Numbered from the stretch's first letter, positions 5,933 to 13,693 are shown. The stretch: DNA of 30,225 nt from Zoogloeaceae bacterium (GCA_031273145.1 JAISSL010000032.1:1-30225), one strand, 5' to 3'. The notes: a model not told the origin generated them from the letters alone. Numbers and translations are program-made.

Positions 5933-7051
5933 CTATCGCGCCAATAGCCGCCTGGGATATAACAGGCCGTCCGCCTTGACCTCTCCCACGCCCAATAATT
6001 CCCTTTCCCCGGCATACACCCGGATTTTTGTCCCCGGCTCGCCCGCTTTATCCACGCGCACAGGATTGCCGCAGCCAAAACGCGCACTCATCCCTTCGTC
6101 CAGAAAAACAGCCGACAGGGAACGAAGCAGATAATCTACCGGCAATAAGGCATCCATAAGCGCCCCATCTGCCGCCAACTGTTCCAGTTCCGGCAAGGAA
6201 CGCGCCCCGGTCAGGGTCAAATCCCCAACCGCAATCCGGCGAAGCCCCGCAAGGTGCGCGCCACATCCCAACGCTTCGCCGATATCTTCCGCCAAAACGC
6301 GAATGTACGTCCCCTTGCTGCAACACACTTCCACTTCCAGCCAGGGCGTATCGTCCGCCAAAGCCTGTGGCGGGACGCAGGTTGCGTCCCCTACAGAATT
6401 TTCCATGCGAGGCGCTATTGAATTGTCCGTAGGGGCGGCAATTTGCCGCCCGTATCCTGGCGCAAAATTTCCGGGCGAGGGGAGATTCAATACCCTCTCC
6501 TCTAACCCCTTTGTTGGATACTTGATTCCCGCCTGCGCGGGAATGACGTTGAGCAGTTCCAGGCGATGAATCCGTATCTGCCGCGCTTCCCGTTCTACCG
6601 TGACGCCCTGCCGCGCCAGTTCATACAACGGCCTGCCTTCCCGCTTCAGGGCGGAATACATCGGCGGAACCTGCGTCATTTCGCCCGTAAAGGCCGCCAA
6701 CACTTCCTGTACCCGTGCCGCATCACAACAAACCGGGCGAATTTCCAGCACCGCGCCTTCCGCATCGCCCGTCGTGGTCGTCATGCCCAGACGCACCCTG
6801 GCGCGATAGGTTTTGTCGGCATCCAGCAAATCGGCGGAAAACTTGGTCGCCTCCCCCAGACAAACCGGCAAAAGGCCACTCGCCAAGGGGTCGAGCGTGC
6901 CGGTATGGCCTGCCTTTTCCGCCTGAAAAAGCGCGCGCGCCCGTTGCAACGCCGCATTGGAAGACATCCCTTCCGGCTTGTCCAGCAGGAGTACGCCATC
7001 CACCTTGCGCCGGATACGGCGCGGCTGCGGGGATGCCTTTTCAGATGGCAT
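5933..7051 (-). CDS. truB: tRNA pseudouridine-55 synthase TruB with repeat-derived insertion
   Basis: TruB converts U55 of the tRNA T-loop to pseudouridine and acts as a tRNA chaperone. The first 167 residues match the family: VDGVLLLDKPEGMSS (17-31), the catalytic GHTGTLDPLASGLLP (48-62, nucleophile Asp54) and Y82RARVRLG. The family motif CSKGTYIRVLAEDIGE then appears at about 244-259 and LGCGAHLAGLRR at 261-272. Between the strand IHRLELL (161-167) and the strand LEVEV (about 238-242), where relatives have a short turn, lie about 62 extra residues (168-229), encoded by intergenic-type palindromic repeats. The total of 372 residues exceeds the usual 300-320. The ATG at 7051 overlaps the upstream ABC gene by 11 bases and has GGAAG before it, so translation is probably coupled. 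The frame has no stop or frameshift, so the protein is probably made. Confidence 0.95.
   Translation of the reverse strand: MPSEKASPQPRRIRRKVDGVLLLDKPEGMSSNAALQRARALFQAEKAGHTGTLDPLASGLLPVCLGEATKFSADLLDADKTYRARVRLGMTTTTGDAEGAVLEIRPVCCDAARVQEVLAAFTGEMTQVPPMYSALKREGRPLYELARQGVTVEREARQIRIHRLELLNVIPAQAGIKYPTKGLEERVLNLPSPGNFAPGYGRQIAAPTDNSIAPRMENSVGDATCVPPQALADDTPWLEVEVCCSKGTYIRVLAEDIGEALGCGAHLAGLRRIAVGDLTLTGARSLPELEQLAADGALMDALLPVDYLLRSLSAVFLDEGMSARFGCGNPVRVDKAGEPGTKIRVYAGERELLGVGEVKADGLLYPRRLLAR
6365..6550 (-). repeat. In-frame palindromic repeat insertion inside truB
   Basis: About 186 bp (62 codons) interrupt the turn between two TruB beta strands. In truB orientation the insert contains the IPAQAGI palindrome, a linker, a GGGCGGCAAATTGCCGCCC hairpin followed by CCTACGGACAATTCA, and finally a GGGACGCAACCTGCGTCCC hairpin. 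The last two parts are the same composite as at 601-707. The insert length is a multiple of three and no stop occurs in the truB frame. Confidence 0.85.
6524..6547 (-). repeat. IPAQAGI-type palindrome
   Basis: GATTCCCGC and GCGGGAATGAC form an imperfect palindrome. In the truB frame it reads VIPAQAGI, a peptide that commonly appears when this widespread proteobacterial intergenic palindrome falls in an open frame. Confidence 0.85.
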
Positions 7052-8849
7052 CTTCCATCCCTTCCCGCCGTTCCGACCGTTGCCGTTCCCACATCCGCGC
7101 ATAGAGGCCGCCCTGCCGCAAAAGCGCGTCATGCCGTCCGCGCTCGACAATCCGCCCGCCTTCCATGACCAGAATCTCATCTGCGTTCATTACGGTGGAG
7201 AGACGATGCGCGATGACCAGCGTGGTGCGTCCCCGCGCCGCCGCTTCAAGCTGCTTTTGGATTGCCCATTCGGTATGGGAATCCAGCGCCGAAGTCGCCT
7301 CGTCGAAAATCAGGATGGCCGGATTTTTCAACAACGCGCGGGCAATCGCTACCCGTTGTTTTTCCCCGCCGGAAAGTTTGAGGCCGCGCTCGCCTACCCG
7401 TGTTTCCCAACCTTCCGGCAAACTTTCGACAAACCCGGCAAGCTGCGCGGCGCGGGCGGCAGCCAGCACGGCTTCCCGGCTTGCCTCTGGATGGCCATAG
7501 TGGATGTTGTAATACAGGGTATCGTTGAAAAGCACGGTATCCTGCGGCACGATGCCAATCAACGCGCGTAAACTTTCCTGGGTAAAGGCGCGAATATCCC
7601 GACCATTGCAGGTAATCGCGCCGCCCGTCACTTCGTAAAAGCGGAAGATGAGCCGCGCCAGCGTGGATTTGCCCACGCCGGAAGTCCCCACGACCGCAAC
7701 CGTATGTCCGGCAGGGATGACGAAATCCACGCCGCGCAGAACGGGACGCGCCGGGTCATAGGCAAAATGCACATCCTTAAAGCGCACTTCCTGCGCCCCG
7801 GCGGGCATTACCGCCGCGTCCGGGCGGTCGGAGACTTCCTGATGGGTTGAGAGCAACTCGAACATCCGCCCGATGTCCGTCATTGCCTGGCGCAGCTCGC
7901 GGTAAATCACGCCCAGAAAATTGAGCGGCAGATAAAGCTGCATCAAAAACGCATTGACCAGCACCAAATCCCCCACGCTCATTTCCCCGTCCGCTACGCC
8001 CCGCGCCGTCAGCCACATCATCAGGGTCACGCCGACGGCTACAATCAACTGCTGTCCCAGATTGAGGTAGGAGAGCGACACTTGGCTTTTCGTCGCCGCC
8101 TCAGCCCAGTTGCCCAGACGCTCGTCGTAAGCGCGCGCCTCAAACGCCTCATTGCTGAAATACTTGACCGTTTCGTAATTCAGGATGCTGTCAATGGCGC
8201 GGCTGTTCGCGGCAGAATCCGTCTCATTGACCCGGCGACGAATCTCAATCCGCCAGTTGCTCACCAGTACCGTAAAGCATCCATAGACCAGCAGGGAAAA
8301 AAACGTGACCAACGCGAAAATCGGCGGGAACTCCCGCCACAGAATCACCAGCACCAGAGTCATTTCCACCAGCGTGGGCAGGATGGAATAGAGGGTGTAG
8401 TTAATCAGGGTCGCGATTGCGTGAGTGCCCCGCTCGATGTCGCGCGACATCCCGCCAGTCTGCCGTTCCAGATGAAAGCGTAAGGAAAGCGCGTGCAGAT
8501 GGCAGAACACTTCCAGAGCCAGACGACGGATGGATTGCTGCGTTACCCGCGCAAAGATGATTTCGCGCAGTTCCGTAAAAAGCGAGGCGGCAAACCGCAA
8601 AACGCCATATAAACACAGCAACGTCAGCGGAAAGGTGAGGGCCAGACGCGCCGGGTCGAGGTCATCTACAATCTGGCGAAATGCCAGGGGCGCCGCGACG
8701 GCTGCCAGCTTCGCGCCAATCAGGCAGAGGAGCGCCAACGCTACCCGCAGCCGGTATTGCCACAGATAAGGCCAGAGCCGCCACAAGGTAGGCGCGATCC
8801 CGGAAGAGGGCATCGGCAGGGACGAGGAAGCAGAAGAAAAATGCTGCAT
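7041..8849 (-). CDS. Atm1/HMT-type ABC exporter (fused permease and ATPase)
   Basis: This 602-residue half-transporter works as an inner-membrane homodimer. Residues 25-320 form the six-helix exporter domain. It carries TGGMSRDIERG (131-141) and the NYETVKYFSNE segment (224-234), both typical of the Atm1/HMT1 branch, which exports glutathione-linked metal or sulfur species. The nucleotide-binding domain has Walker A GTSGVGKST (388-396), Q-loop VPQD (434-437), signature LSGGE (492-496), Walker B ILIFDE (512-517) and the H-loop His (548). The start is the ATG at 8849; its ribosome binding site is weak. The stop overlaps the truB start. An MsbA-like lipid flippase is less likely because of the two Atm1 motifs. 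Confidence 0.93.
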   Translation of the reverse strand: MQHFSSASSSLPMPSSGIAPTLWRLWPYLWQYRLRVALALLCLIGAKLAAVAAPLAFRQIVDDLDPARLALTFPLTLLCLYGVLRFAASLFTELREIIFARVTQQSIRRLALEVFCHLHALSLRFHLERQTGGMSRDIERGTHAIATLINYTLYSILPTLVEMTLVLVILWREFPPIFALVTFFSLLVYGCFTVLVSNWRIEIRRRVNETDSAANSRAIDSILNYETVKYFSNEAFEARAYDERLGNWAEAATKSQVSLSYLNLGQQLIVAVGVTLMMWLTARGVADGEMSVGDLVLVNAFLMQLYLPLNFLGVIYRELRQAMTDIGRMFELLSTHQEVSDRPDAAVMPAGAQEVRFKDVHFAYDPARPVLRGVDFVIPAGHTVAVVGTSGVGKSTLARLIFRFYEVTGGAITCNGRDIRAFTQESLRALIGIVPQDTVLFNDTLYYNIHYGHPEASREAVLAAARAAQLAGFVESLPEGWETRVGERGLKLSGGEKQRVAIARALLKNPAILIFDEATSALDSHTEWAIQKQLEAAARGRTTLVIAHRLSTVMNADEILVMEGGRIVERGRHDALLRQGGLYARMWERQRSERREGMEDAI

Positions 8850-8896
8850 CAGAGCTTTTTCTGTTTAGGGCAATTTCTGTTTGATTCTGCACATGG

Positions 8897-8960
8897 TTTG
8901 CCCTCTCCCGGCGCTTCGCGCCACCCTCTCCCATAAATGGGAGAGGGGATGTTCAGTGCC
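8897..8960 (+). repeat. 64-bp CTCTCCC palindromic element, copy 2
   Basis: Same length and layout as 3794-3857. Here the first hairpin is GGCGCTTCGCGCC instead of GCCCCTTCGGGGC, with both arms changed so that pairing is kept. The element lies upstream of the ABC gene in the 251-base gap 8850-9100, which otherwise holds only repeats. Confidence 0.85.
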
Positions 8961-8968
8961 ATATCTCC

Positions 8969-8990
8969 CCTCTCCCGCTTGCGGGAGAGG
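8969..8990. repeat. CCTCTCCCGC-TT-GCGGGAGAGG hairpin
   Basis: A perfect 10-bp inverted repeat with a 2-base centre, followed by a G-rich stretch (8990-9007). A shorter version of the same hairpin occurs at 13522-13541. Confidence 0.8.
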
Positions 8991-9047
8991 GGGCGGGGGA
9001 GAGGGGTTCTGCGGACGCAGATTGCGCCTGGGCAATTTTTTAAAAAA

Positions 9048-9083
9048 CATTGCCGTCCGCAGGACACGCAACCTGCGTCCCGC
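9048..9083. repeat. Hybrid of two repeat families near the nitroreductase stop
   Basis: The left part (ATTGCCGTCCGCAGGAC) belongs to the stop-codon-associated family. The right part (ACGCAACCTGCGTCCCGC) is one arm of the composite element of 601-707. It lies 17 bases beyond the nitroreductase stop. Confidence 0.7.
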
Positions 9084-9100
9084 CCAATTCACGCAAGACC

Positions 9101-9688
9101 TCACGCAAACGTGCACACCGTCTCGAACGGTAGTCTGGGACCGCGCGGATAAAGCGTTTCCGCCACGCCGTAGCCCAGATTGCAGAGCAGACGCGCGTTA
9201 TAGCGCCCGTCCGGGAAAAAGGCCGCATTGACCGCCGCCGCGTCGAAGCCGGTCATGGGGCCGCAATCAAGACCCAGAGCGCGCGCGGCAAGAATCAGAT
9301 AGGCAGATTGCATGTCCGTATTCTGGCTTGCGGTATGCGCTGCCATTGCCGGATTGCCCGCAAACATGGGCTTGGCGTCATAGGCAGGAAATTGCGCGGT
9401 GATGTGGTCGTAGAATTGTTTATCTTCCGCCACGATGACCGTTACCGGCGCGGCCAGGGTTTTTTTCACGTTGCCGGCCATGAGGCAGGGTTTTAGTTTT
9501 TCCTTGCCGGCCTTCTCCCGCACAAAGACCAGCCGCGCCGGTTGAGCGTTCATCCCGGTCGGCGCCCATTTCCATATATCGAAAAGCTGGCGCAGAACTG
9601 CTTCCGGGACGGCCTCTGGCCGAAAATCGCTAAACGTGCGCGCATTGGTGAAAAGCTGCGCGATACTTTCTGACGCAAGGGATGCCAT
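9101..9688 (-). CDS. rutE: RutE/HadB-type nitroreductase family protein (malonic semialdehyde reductase-like)
   Basis: This 195-residue FMN-dependent oxidoreductase aligns end to end with E. coli RutE (196 residues), which reduces malonic semialdehyde in pyrimidine degradation. Matching landmarks are LFTNARTFSDFR (12-23), KWAPTGMNAQPARLVFVR (39-56), LKPCLMAGNVKKTLAAPVTVIVA, MQSAYLILAARALGLDCGPMTGFD, LLCNLGYG and LPRLPFE near the end. The ATG at 9688 has GGAG 8 bases upstream and gives exactly the family length; a longer frame to 9799 has no support. No other rut genes are near, so the true substrate may be another aldehyde, quinone or nitro compound. It appears to be a single-gene unit; the 153 bases upstream contain nothing recognisable. 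Confidence 0.88.
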   Translation of the reverse strand: MASLASESIAQLFTNARTFSDFRPEAVPEAVLRQLFDIWKWAPTGMNAQPARLVFVREKAGKEKLKPCLMAGNVKKTLAAPVTVIVAEDKQFYDHITAQFPAYDAKPMFAGNPAMAAHTASQNTDMQSAYLILAARALGLDCGPMTGFDAAAVNAAFFPDGRYNARLLCNLGYGVAETLYPRGPRLPFETVCTFA

Positions 9689-9841
9689 GATGTTTTCTCC
9701 AGAAAATGACAGACAAAAGATGATGCGGTGAAGGCCACTATCTCGGTAGGCGCGTTCCTGCCCGCAAGGATACGTCTGAAAGTAGGGACGCTTGCACAAA
9801 AATCAAGGGCGCATGGACACGGCTCATGCGGGCTGGGCGTC

Positions 9842-10942
9842 TTATCGGGCTTTTTTCTGCTCTTCGCAGATTTGTTCAGCGGTCTTTTTCGGCCAGGTGA
9901 TCTCGCCTTGAGCATTCTTCAGGACTTCAAAGCCGCATATTTTTTCAATGTACACAACAATTTCGCCCTTCACATTGATGTAGCCCCATTTATCGTTTTC
10001 CTTGACCTGCGCCAAGCCATTGGCAGAAAAATACCAAGTCCAGTCAAACTTCGGCGAAATGACCAACTCGTCCTTGGCGTTGACATACCCGTATTTTCCG
10101 TTTTCCTTGAACGGAGCCAAGGCATTTGGATTTACGGTGAAATATAATTTTCGTTCAAATTCAACATCTTCCTTATCAAGCGTTGGTGGAATCACCCACT
10201 CGCCTTGTTGGACATTGAAGTAACCAAGTTTGTTATTTTCCCAGATTGCTGCAACGCCATTGATAAAAATCCCATCGCTCGCACCAAACCTTGGCGAAAC
10301 GACCCATTTACCCTTATCGTTGATGTAACCCCATTTTCCGTTTTCCCAGGCCGCAGCCAAACCATTGCGGTTAAAAGGTTCAGCCGCTTCAAACCTCGGT
10401 GAAATGACCCATTTGCCCTCAGCATTGATGTAGCCCACTTTCCCGCCTTCTTTTTCTTGTACCCACGCCAAACCATTGGCGGAAAAACTACCACCCCAAT
10501 CAAACTTAGGCGGAATGACCCACTGACCCTTGGCATTGATGTATCCAAATTTCCCACCTTGCCTGACCAGAGCCAAACCGTTGTCGGTAAAGTACCCTAT
10601 CTTGTCATCTTCCTCACCGACACCCTCAAACTTTGGCGGAATCACCCATTCGCCTTTGGCGTTGATGTACCCATATTTTTCATTTTCTTCTTCTTGAACC
10701 CATGCCAAGCCATTGGCGGAAAAAGTATCTGCCTTCACAAACCTCGGCGGAATGACCATCTTACCTTGAGTGTTGATATAACCGCACTTTCCATTCAGAC
10801 ATATCAGGGCAAGATTCTTCGCCGCGCTGCCCGTTTCTGCCGCCATTGCAGGCAGGCTGGAAACCAGAAGTACCGCCCCAATTGCCAGCACAACCGCTAT
10901 CACTCTGGCGAATCTGGTTTGCCGCATGATGTCCTGGTTCAT
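9842..10942 (-). CDS. Exported WG-repeat protein
   Basis: This 366-residue protein starts with a signal peptide or anchor (residues about 10-35, ending LPAMAAE). It then carries eight tandem WG/KWG repeats of about 35-47 residues, each reading roughly NGLAxVxExxKxGYINxKGxWVIPPKF. The tail (about 335-366) is Lys/Glu-rich with two Cys. WG repeats are thought to form beta-propeller-like or elongated binding folds, and their function is not established. The ATG at 10942 has AGGAG 8 bases upstream; a GTG at 10960 is less likely. It lies 18 bases after the HTH regulator gene and is probably co-transcribed with it. The repeats are well conserved in DNA too, which suggests recent expansion. Confidence 0.85.
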   Translation of the reverse strand: MNQDIMRQTRFARVIAVVLAIGAVLLVSSLPAMAAETGSAAKNLALICLNGKCGYINTQGKMVIPPRFVKADTFSANGLAWVQEEENEKYGYINAKGEWVIPPKFEGVGEEDDKIGYFTDNGLALVRQGGKFGYINAKGQWVIPPKFDWGGSFSANGLAWVQEKEGGKVGYINAEGKWVISPRFEAAEPFNRNGLAAAWENGKWGYINDKGKWVVSPRFGASDGIFINGVAAIWENNKLGYFNVQQGEWVIPPTLDKEDVEFERKLYFTVNPNALAPFKENGKYGYVNAKDELVISPKFDWTWYFSANGLAQVKENDKWGYINVKGEIVVYIEKICGFEVLKNAQGEITWPKKTAEQICEEQKKAR

Positions 10943-10960
10943 CGTCTTCTCCTGTGCCAC

Positions 10961-11284
10961 TCATGCGGCAAATACGACCGCGACATGTCCAACCGCTGGC
11001 GCGCGGCGAGCAGGACCGACGACAATTTGCACGTCACGCCCCAGCCGGGTCAAGCAATCCAGCATTTTTGCTTCACTGATACCATGAAACTGCCCACGTA
11101 ACATTCTGGAGAGCTTTGGCTGAGTCAGGCCAAGCATTTCTGCCGCCTGCTGCTGGCTCCATTTGCGGCTTTTGACAATCTCGCCAATCTTGGTCGCAAG
11201 CTGCGCCTTGACGATCATCTCATCAGCATCCGCCATGCCCAGATCGGCGTAGACGTTGCCGGAACCTTCCTCAATTTCGATCAT
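10961..11284 (-). CDS. HigA-like XRE-family HTH regulator (antitoxin type)
   Basis: This 107-residue protein has a helix-turn-helix of the XRE class at about residues 33-66 (IGEIVKSRKWSQQQAAEMLGLTQPKLSRMLRG) with the following ISEAKMLDCLTRLGRDVQIVV typical of HigA-type antitoxins. The N-terminal 20 residues, including VYADLG, fit the same group. Such antitoxins are normally encoded next to a RelE/HigB-like toxin. Here the upstream neighbour is dsbD and the downstream one is the WG-repeat gene, and no toxin frame is visible. It may be an orphan regulator that controls the WG gene. The ATG at 11284 is preceded by a palindrome and a promoter that fit autoregulation. Confidence 0.85.
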   Translation of the reverse strand: MIEIEEGSGNVYADLGMADADEMIVKAQLATKIGEIVKSRKWSQQQAAEMLGLTQPKLSRMLRGQFHGISEAKMLDCLTRLGRDVQIVVGPARRAPAVGHVAVVFAA

Positions 11285-11294
11285 CTCATTCTCT

Positions 11295-11310
11295 CATGTG
11301 CTGCCACATG
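11295..11310. promoter_or_regulatory. Probable operator CATGTG-CTGC-CACATG
   Basis: A perfect 6-bp inverted repeat with a 4-base spacer lies 10 bases before the ATG of the HTH gene and covers the predicted transcription start. This is the usual arrangement for autorepression by XRE-family antitoxins. Binding by this particular protein is inferred. Confidence 0.55.
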
Positions 11311-11316
11311 TTTTAC

Positions 11317-11345
11317 ATCATATCCAAATGGGCATAGATACGCAA
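11317..11345 (-). promoter_or_regulatory. Promoter for the HTH/WG-repeat operon
   Basis: On the minus strand TTGCGT (11340-11345) and TATGAT (11317-11322) are exactly 17 bases apart. The predicted start, near 11310, lies inside the palindrome. The promoter fits in the 64-base gap after the dsbD stop. Confidence 0.55.
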
Positions 11346-11348
11346 ATG

Positions 11349-13127
11349 CTACCTCACCGCCTGATCCAGCGTTTTCAAAAAGCGTTCCGCGTTCTGAAAA
11401 CCGACCACGCGAATACCGGCCATCTCCCGTCCATTCGCGTCGAAAAACAGAATACCGGGCGGACCAAAAAGCTGAAAGCGGCGCAACAATTCACGATCCG
11501 CCTCGGAACTTTCGGTTACATCCACCTGCAACAACACAAAAGGCGCAAGACGGGTGCGAACCGCAGCATCGGAAAAGGTAAAACGCTCCATCTCCTTGCA
11601 GGCAACGCACCAGTCGGCATAAAAATCCAGCATGACCGCCCGTCCGGCAGCCGCAGTCTCCAAAAGCCTTGCTTCCAGTTCGGCAAGCGTGCGTACCCGC
11701 TCAAAAGGCAAATTATCGGCCTTCGCTACTCCTGCATTTTGCGTCAGATTCAGGCGGGCAAGCGGTTGCAGGGGATTATCCCCGCCGGAAAGCGCCCCGA
11801 TAAAAAGCGCCACGCCCCAAAGCAACAGCAAAAACGCAAACAACTTACGCAAATACGCGCCGCCTTTCGCTTGTGTTGGCAATGCCTCGAAAGCGCGCAA
11901 AAAAATAGCCGCGCCCAGCAGAATCACGCCATAAGCCGCAAGCACTGCCGTTGCGGGAACCACCGGGCTGACAATCCAGACTGCGGTTGCCAGCAGCAAA
12001 AATCCGAATCCCTTTTTTACGCCGCCCATCCAGGCTCCGGCCTTGGGCAGCAGGATGCCTGCGGAAAGCCCCAGGGCAAGCAGCGGCATACCCATGCCCA
12101 ATGCCATCACGAAGAGCGCCGCGCCTCCCAAAATCGCATCGCCCGTCTGTCCGATATAGAGCAACGCGCCCGCCAGCGGCGCGGCAACGCATGGCCCCAC
12201 AATCAGGGCGGAAATTGCGCCCATCAAAAAAACCGCGAAAAAATGTCCGCCCTTGAACCTTCTGGAATGACGCGCCAAAAAACCCTGCAACCCCGCCGGC
12301 ATTTGCAGGGTATAGACATCGAACATGGCAAGCGCAAGCGCCACGAAAATCAGGGCAAAGATAGATAACGCCCATACGTTCTGCAAAAGGCTGGAAAGCA
12401 GCACGCCGGAAAATCCCGCCGCCACGCCCGCCGCCGCATAGACCAACGCCATGCCCAACACGTAGGTAAGCGAAAGCAAAAAAGCGCGTAACTTGCCGGG
12501 CGTCTCCTTCTGCCCCGCAATAATGCCGGAGAGAATCGGCAACATGGGAAACACACAAGGCGTCAGCGACAATCCCAACCCGGCTACAAAGGCAATCAGG
12601 AGCTTGCCCCAAAACCCGGCATTCAAGAGCATCCGGGCAAAAAAGCCGCTCTCATCCAGCATCCCGTCCGCATCGTCCGCCCCTAGAAGGGGAAGCACCT
12701 CGGTTTCGGCAGGCAGTTCCGCCTCCAAAACCTGCGTCTGCGGCAGATAACACAACCCGGATTCGGCGCAGCCCTGCGAAGTCACTTCCAGAGGAAAACG
12801 GATTCGACCGGAAGCATTGCGCTCTACCGGCAGGACAATCGCCACCGAATCATAAAAGACTTCCACCAGCCCAAAGGCGTCATCCATTTTCTCCTTGCCC
12901 GGCGGAATGCGCGGCGGCAAAAGCGGCGGCGATTCGCTCTTGAAACGAAAACGCTCCCGATACAGATAATACCCAGGCGCAATGGCAAAGCGCACTTCCA
13001 ATGTGTTGGCATCCAGCGCGCGGACGGAAGGCTTGAAGGCAAGGGCAGGGTCGAGAAAATCATCCGCCCAGGCAGGCGCAATCAGCCCCAATAGCCAGAC
13101 GAGAATCAGCAATCCCTTTAAGCGCAT
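11349..13127 (-). CDS. dsbD: Thiol:disulfide interchange protein DsbD
   Basis: DsbD passes electrons from cytoplasmic thioredoxin across the inner membrane to periplasmic partners such as DsbC and cytochrome c maturation thioredoxins. The 592-residue protein has a signal peptide (1-21, APAWA). Its alpha domain carries the pair Cys120/Cys126 (SQGCAESGLCYLP). The eight-helix beta domain carries Cys191 (SLTPCVFPMLP) and Cys313 (GPCVAAPLAG). The C-terminal thioredoxin-like gamma domain carries Cys507-Val-Ala-Cys510 (YADWCVACKEME). All six redox cysteines are present. The ATG at 13127 has AAAGGA upstream and overlaps the cutA end by 10 bases, so the two genes are coupled. A longer frame to 13184 is unlikely. 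Confidence 0.96.
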   Translation of the reverse strand: MRLKGLLILVWLLGLIAPAWADDFLDPALAFKPSVRALDANTLEVRFAIAPGYYLYRERFRFKSESPPLLPPRIPPGKEKMDDAFGLVEVFYDSVAIVLPVERNASGRIRFPLEVTSQGCAESGLCYLPQTQVLEAELPAETEVLPLLGADDADGMLDESGFFARMLLNAGFWGKLLIAFVAGLGLSLTPCVFPMLPILSGIIAGQKETPGKLRAFLLSLTYVLGMALVYAAAGVAAGFSGVLLSSLLQNVWALSIFALIFVALALAMFDVYTLQMPAGLQGFLARHSRRFKGGHFFAVFLMGAISALIVGPCVAAPLAGALLYIGQTGDAILGGAALFVMALGMGMPLLALGLSAGILLPKAGAWMGGVKKGFGFLLLATAVWIVSPVVPATAVLAAYGVILLGAAIFLRAFEALPTQAKGGAYLRKLFAFLLLLWGVALFIGALSGGDNPLQPLARLNLTQNAGVAKADNLPFERVRTLAELEARLLETAAAGRAVMLDFYADWCVACKEMERFTFSDAAVRTRLAPFVLLQVDVTESSEADRELLRRFQLFGPPGILFFDANGREMAGIRVVGFQNAERFLKTLDQAVR

Positions 13128-13495
13128 GGCAAATCCTTTCCGCTTGCCGGGTTTTCCTCTGCCTCGCCCATCCGCCCTACCCAATCCAGATAGGCCGGCA
13201 ATCCGCAGGTAAGCGGTAGCGCGATAATCTCCGGCACCTCATAGGGATGATGAGCGCGAATGAAGGCTTCCAGCTCTGGATAATGCGCCCGGTCGCTTTT
13301 GATGAACAGGGGAATTTCTTCCGCGCGTTCCACCTCGCCCTGCCAGCGATACACGGAAGTACAGGGCGAAAAGAGATTGACGCAGGCGGTCAGGCGGTTT
13401 TCCACCAGCGCCGCCGCCAACCGTTCGCCCTGCGCCCGATCCGGCATGGTCACGAGTACGAGCAGGATGTTTTCTGGATGGGTCATGTTAGGCAT
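13118..13495 (-). CDS. cutA: Divalent-cation tolerance protein CutA
   Basis: CutA is a small trimeric protein with a ferredoxin-like fold. It was linked to copper tolerance in E. coli, largely through the neighbouring dsbD. The 125-residue protein shows the family pattern: VLVTMPDRAQGERLAAALVENRLTACVN (about 13-40), YRWQGEVERAEEIPLFIKS (about 49-67) and YEVPEIIALPLTCGLPAYLDWV (84-105). The ATG at 13495 is used; an in-frame ATG at 13486 is possible, and neither has a strong ribosome binding site. The tail after about 112 is longer than in many relatives and runs into dsbD. Confidence 0.93.
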   Translation of the reverse strand: MPNMTHPENILLVLVTMPDRAQGERLAAALVENRLTACVNLFSPCTSVYRWQGEVERAEEIPLFIKSDRAHYPELEAFIRAHHPYEVPEIIALPLTCGLPAYLDWVGRMGEAEENPASGKDLPCA

Positions 13496-13521
13496 CAGGG
13501 CAATTTCAGGTTAAGGATTAC

Positions 13522-13541
13522 CTCTCCCGCAAGCGGGAGAG
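13522..13541. repeat. CTCTCCCGC-AA-GCGGGAGAG hairpin
   Basis: A perfect 9-bp inverted repeat of the same family as 8969-8990. It sits upstream of cutA and next to the larger element at 13546-13665. Confidence 0.8.
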
Positions 13542-13545
13542 ACAA

Positions 13546-13665
13546 AGCCCCCTTTCCAAAGGGGGTGGCGCGTCTTGCCGTCTGCAAGACGCGCCGGGGG
13601 TTTGCCTGCTGAGGACGGGAACAAACCCCCGCCCCTTCGGGGCACCCCCTTTCAAAAAGGGGGCT
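13546..13665. repeat. 120-bp MITE-like element with AGCCCCCTTT terminal inverted repeats, copy 1
   Basis: The element begins AGCCCCCTTTCCAAAGGGGGTG and ends CACCCCCTTTCAAAAAGGGGGCT. Inside are a GTCTTGC-CGTCT-GCAAGAC hairpin, a GCCCCTTCGGGGC hairpin, and GGGGGTTTG / CAAACCCCC facing each other. A related element lies between hsdS and hsdM at 21722-21850. No open reading frame is inside, so any movement would need a transposase from elsewhere. Confidence 0.8.
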
Positions 13666-13670
13666 AGGCT

Positions 13671-13693
13671 AAAACATCGCTGTCCGCAAAACA
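13671..13693 (-). repeat. GCTGTCCGCAAA-type repeat at the cytochrome b561 stop
   Basis: A single degenerate copy of the stop-associated repeat (ACATCGCTGTCCGCAAAACA) ends at the base before the stop triplet of the cytochrome b561 gene (13694-13696). Confidence 0.55.

Noticed and set aside
11256..12368. A 370-codon plus-strand frame opposite dsbD
   Set aside because: Low-complexity Gln/His/Arg composition and complete overlap with dsbD indicate a shadow frame.
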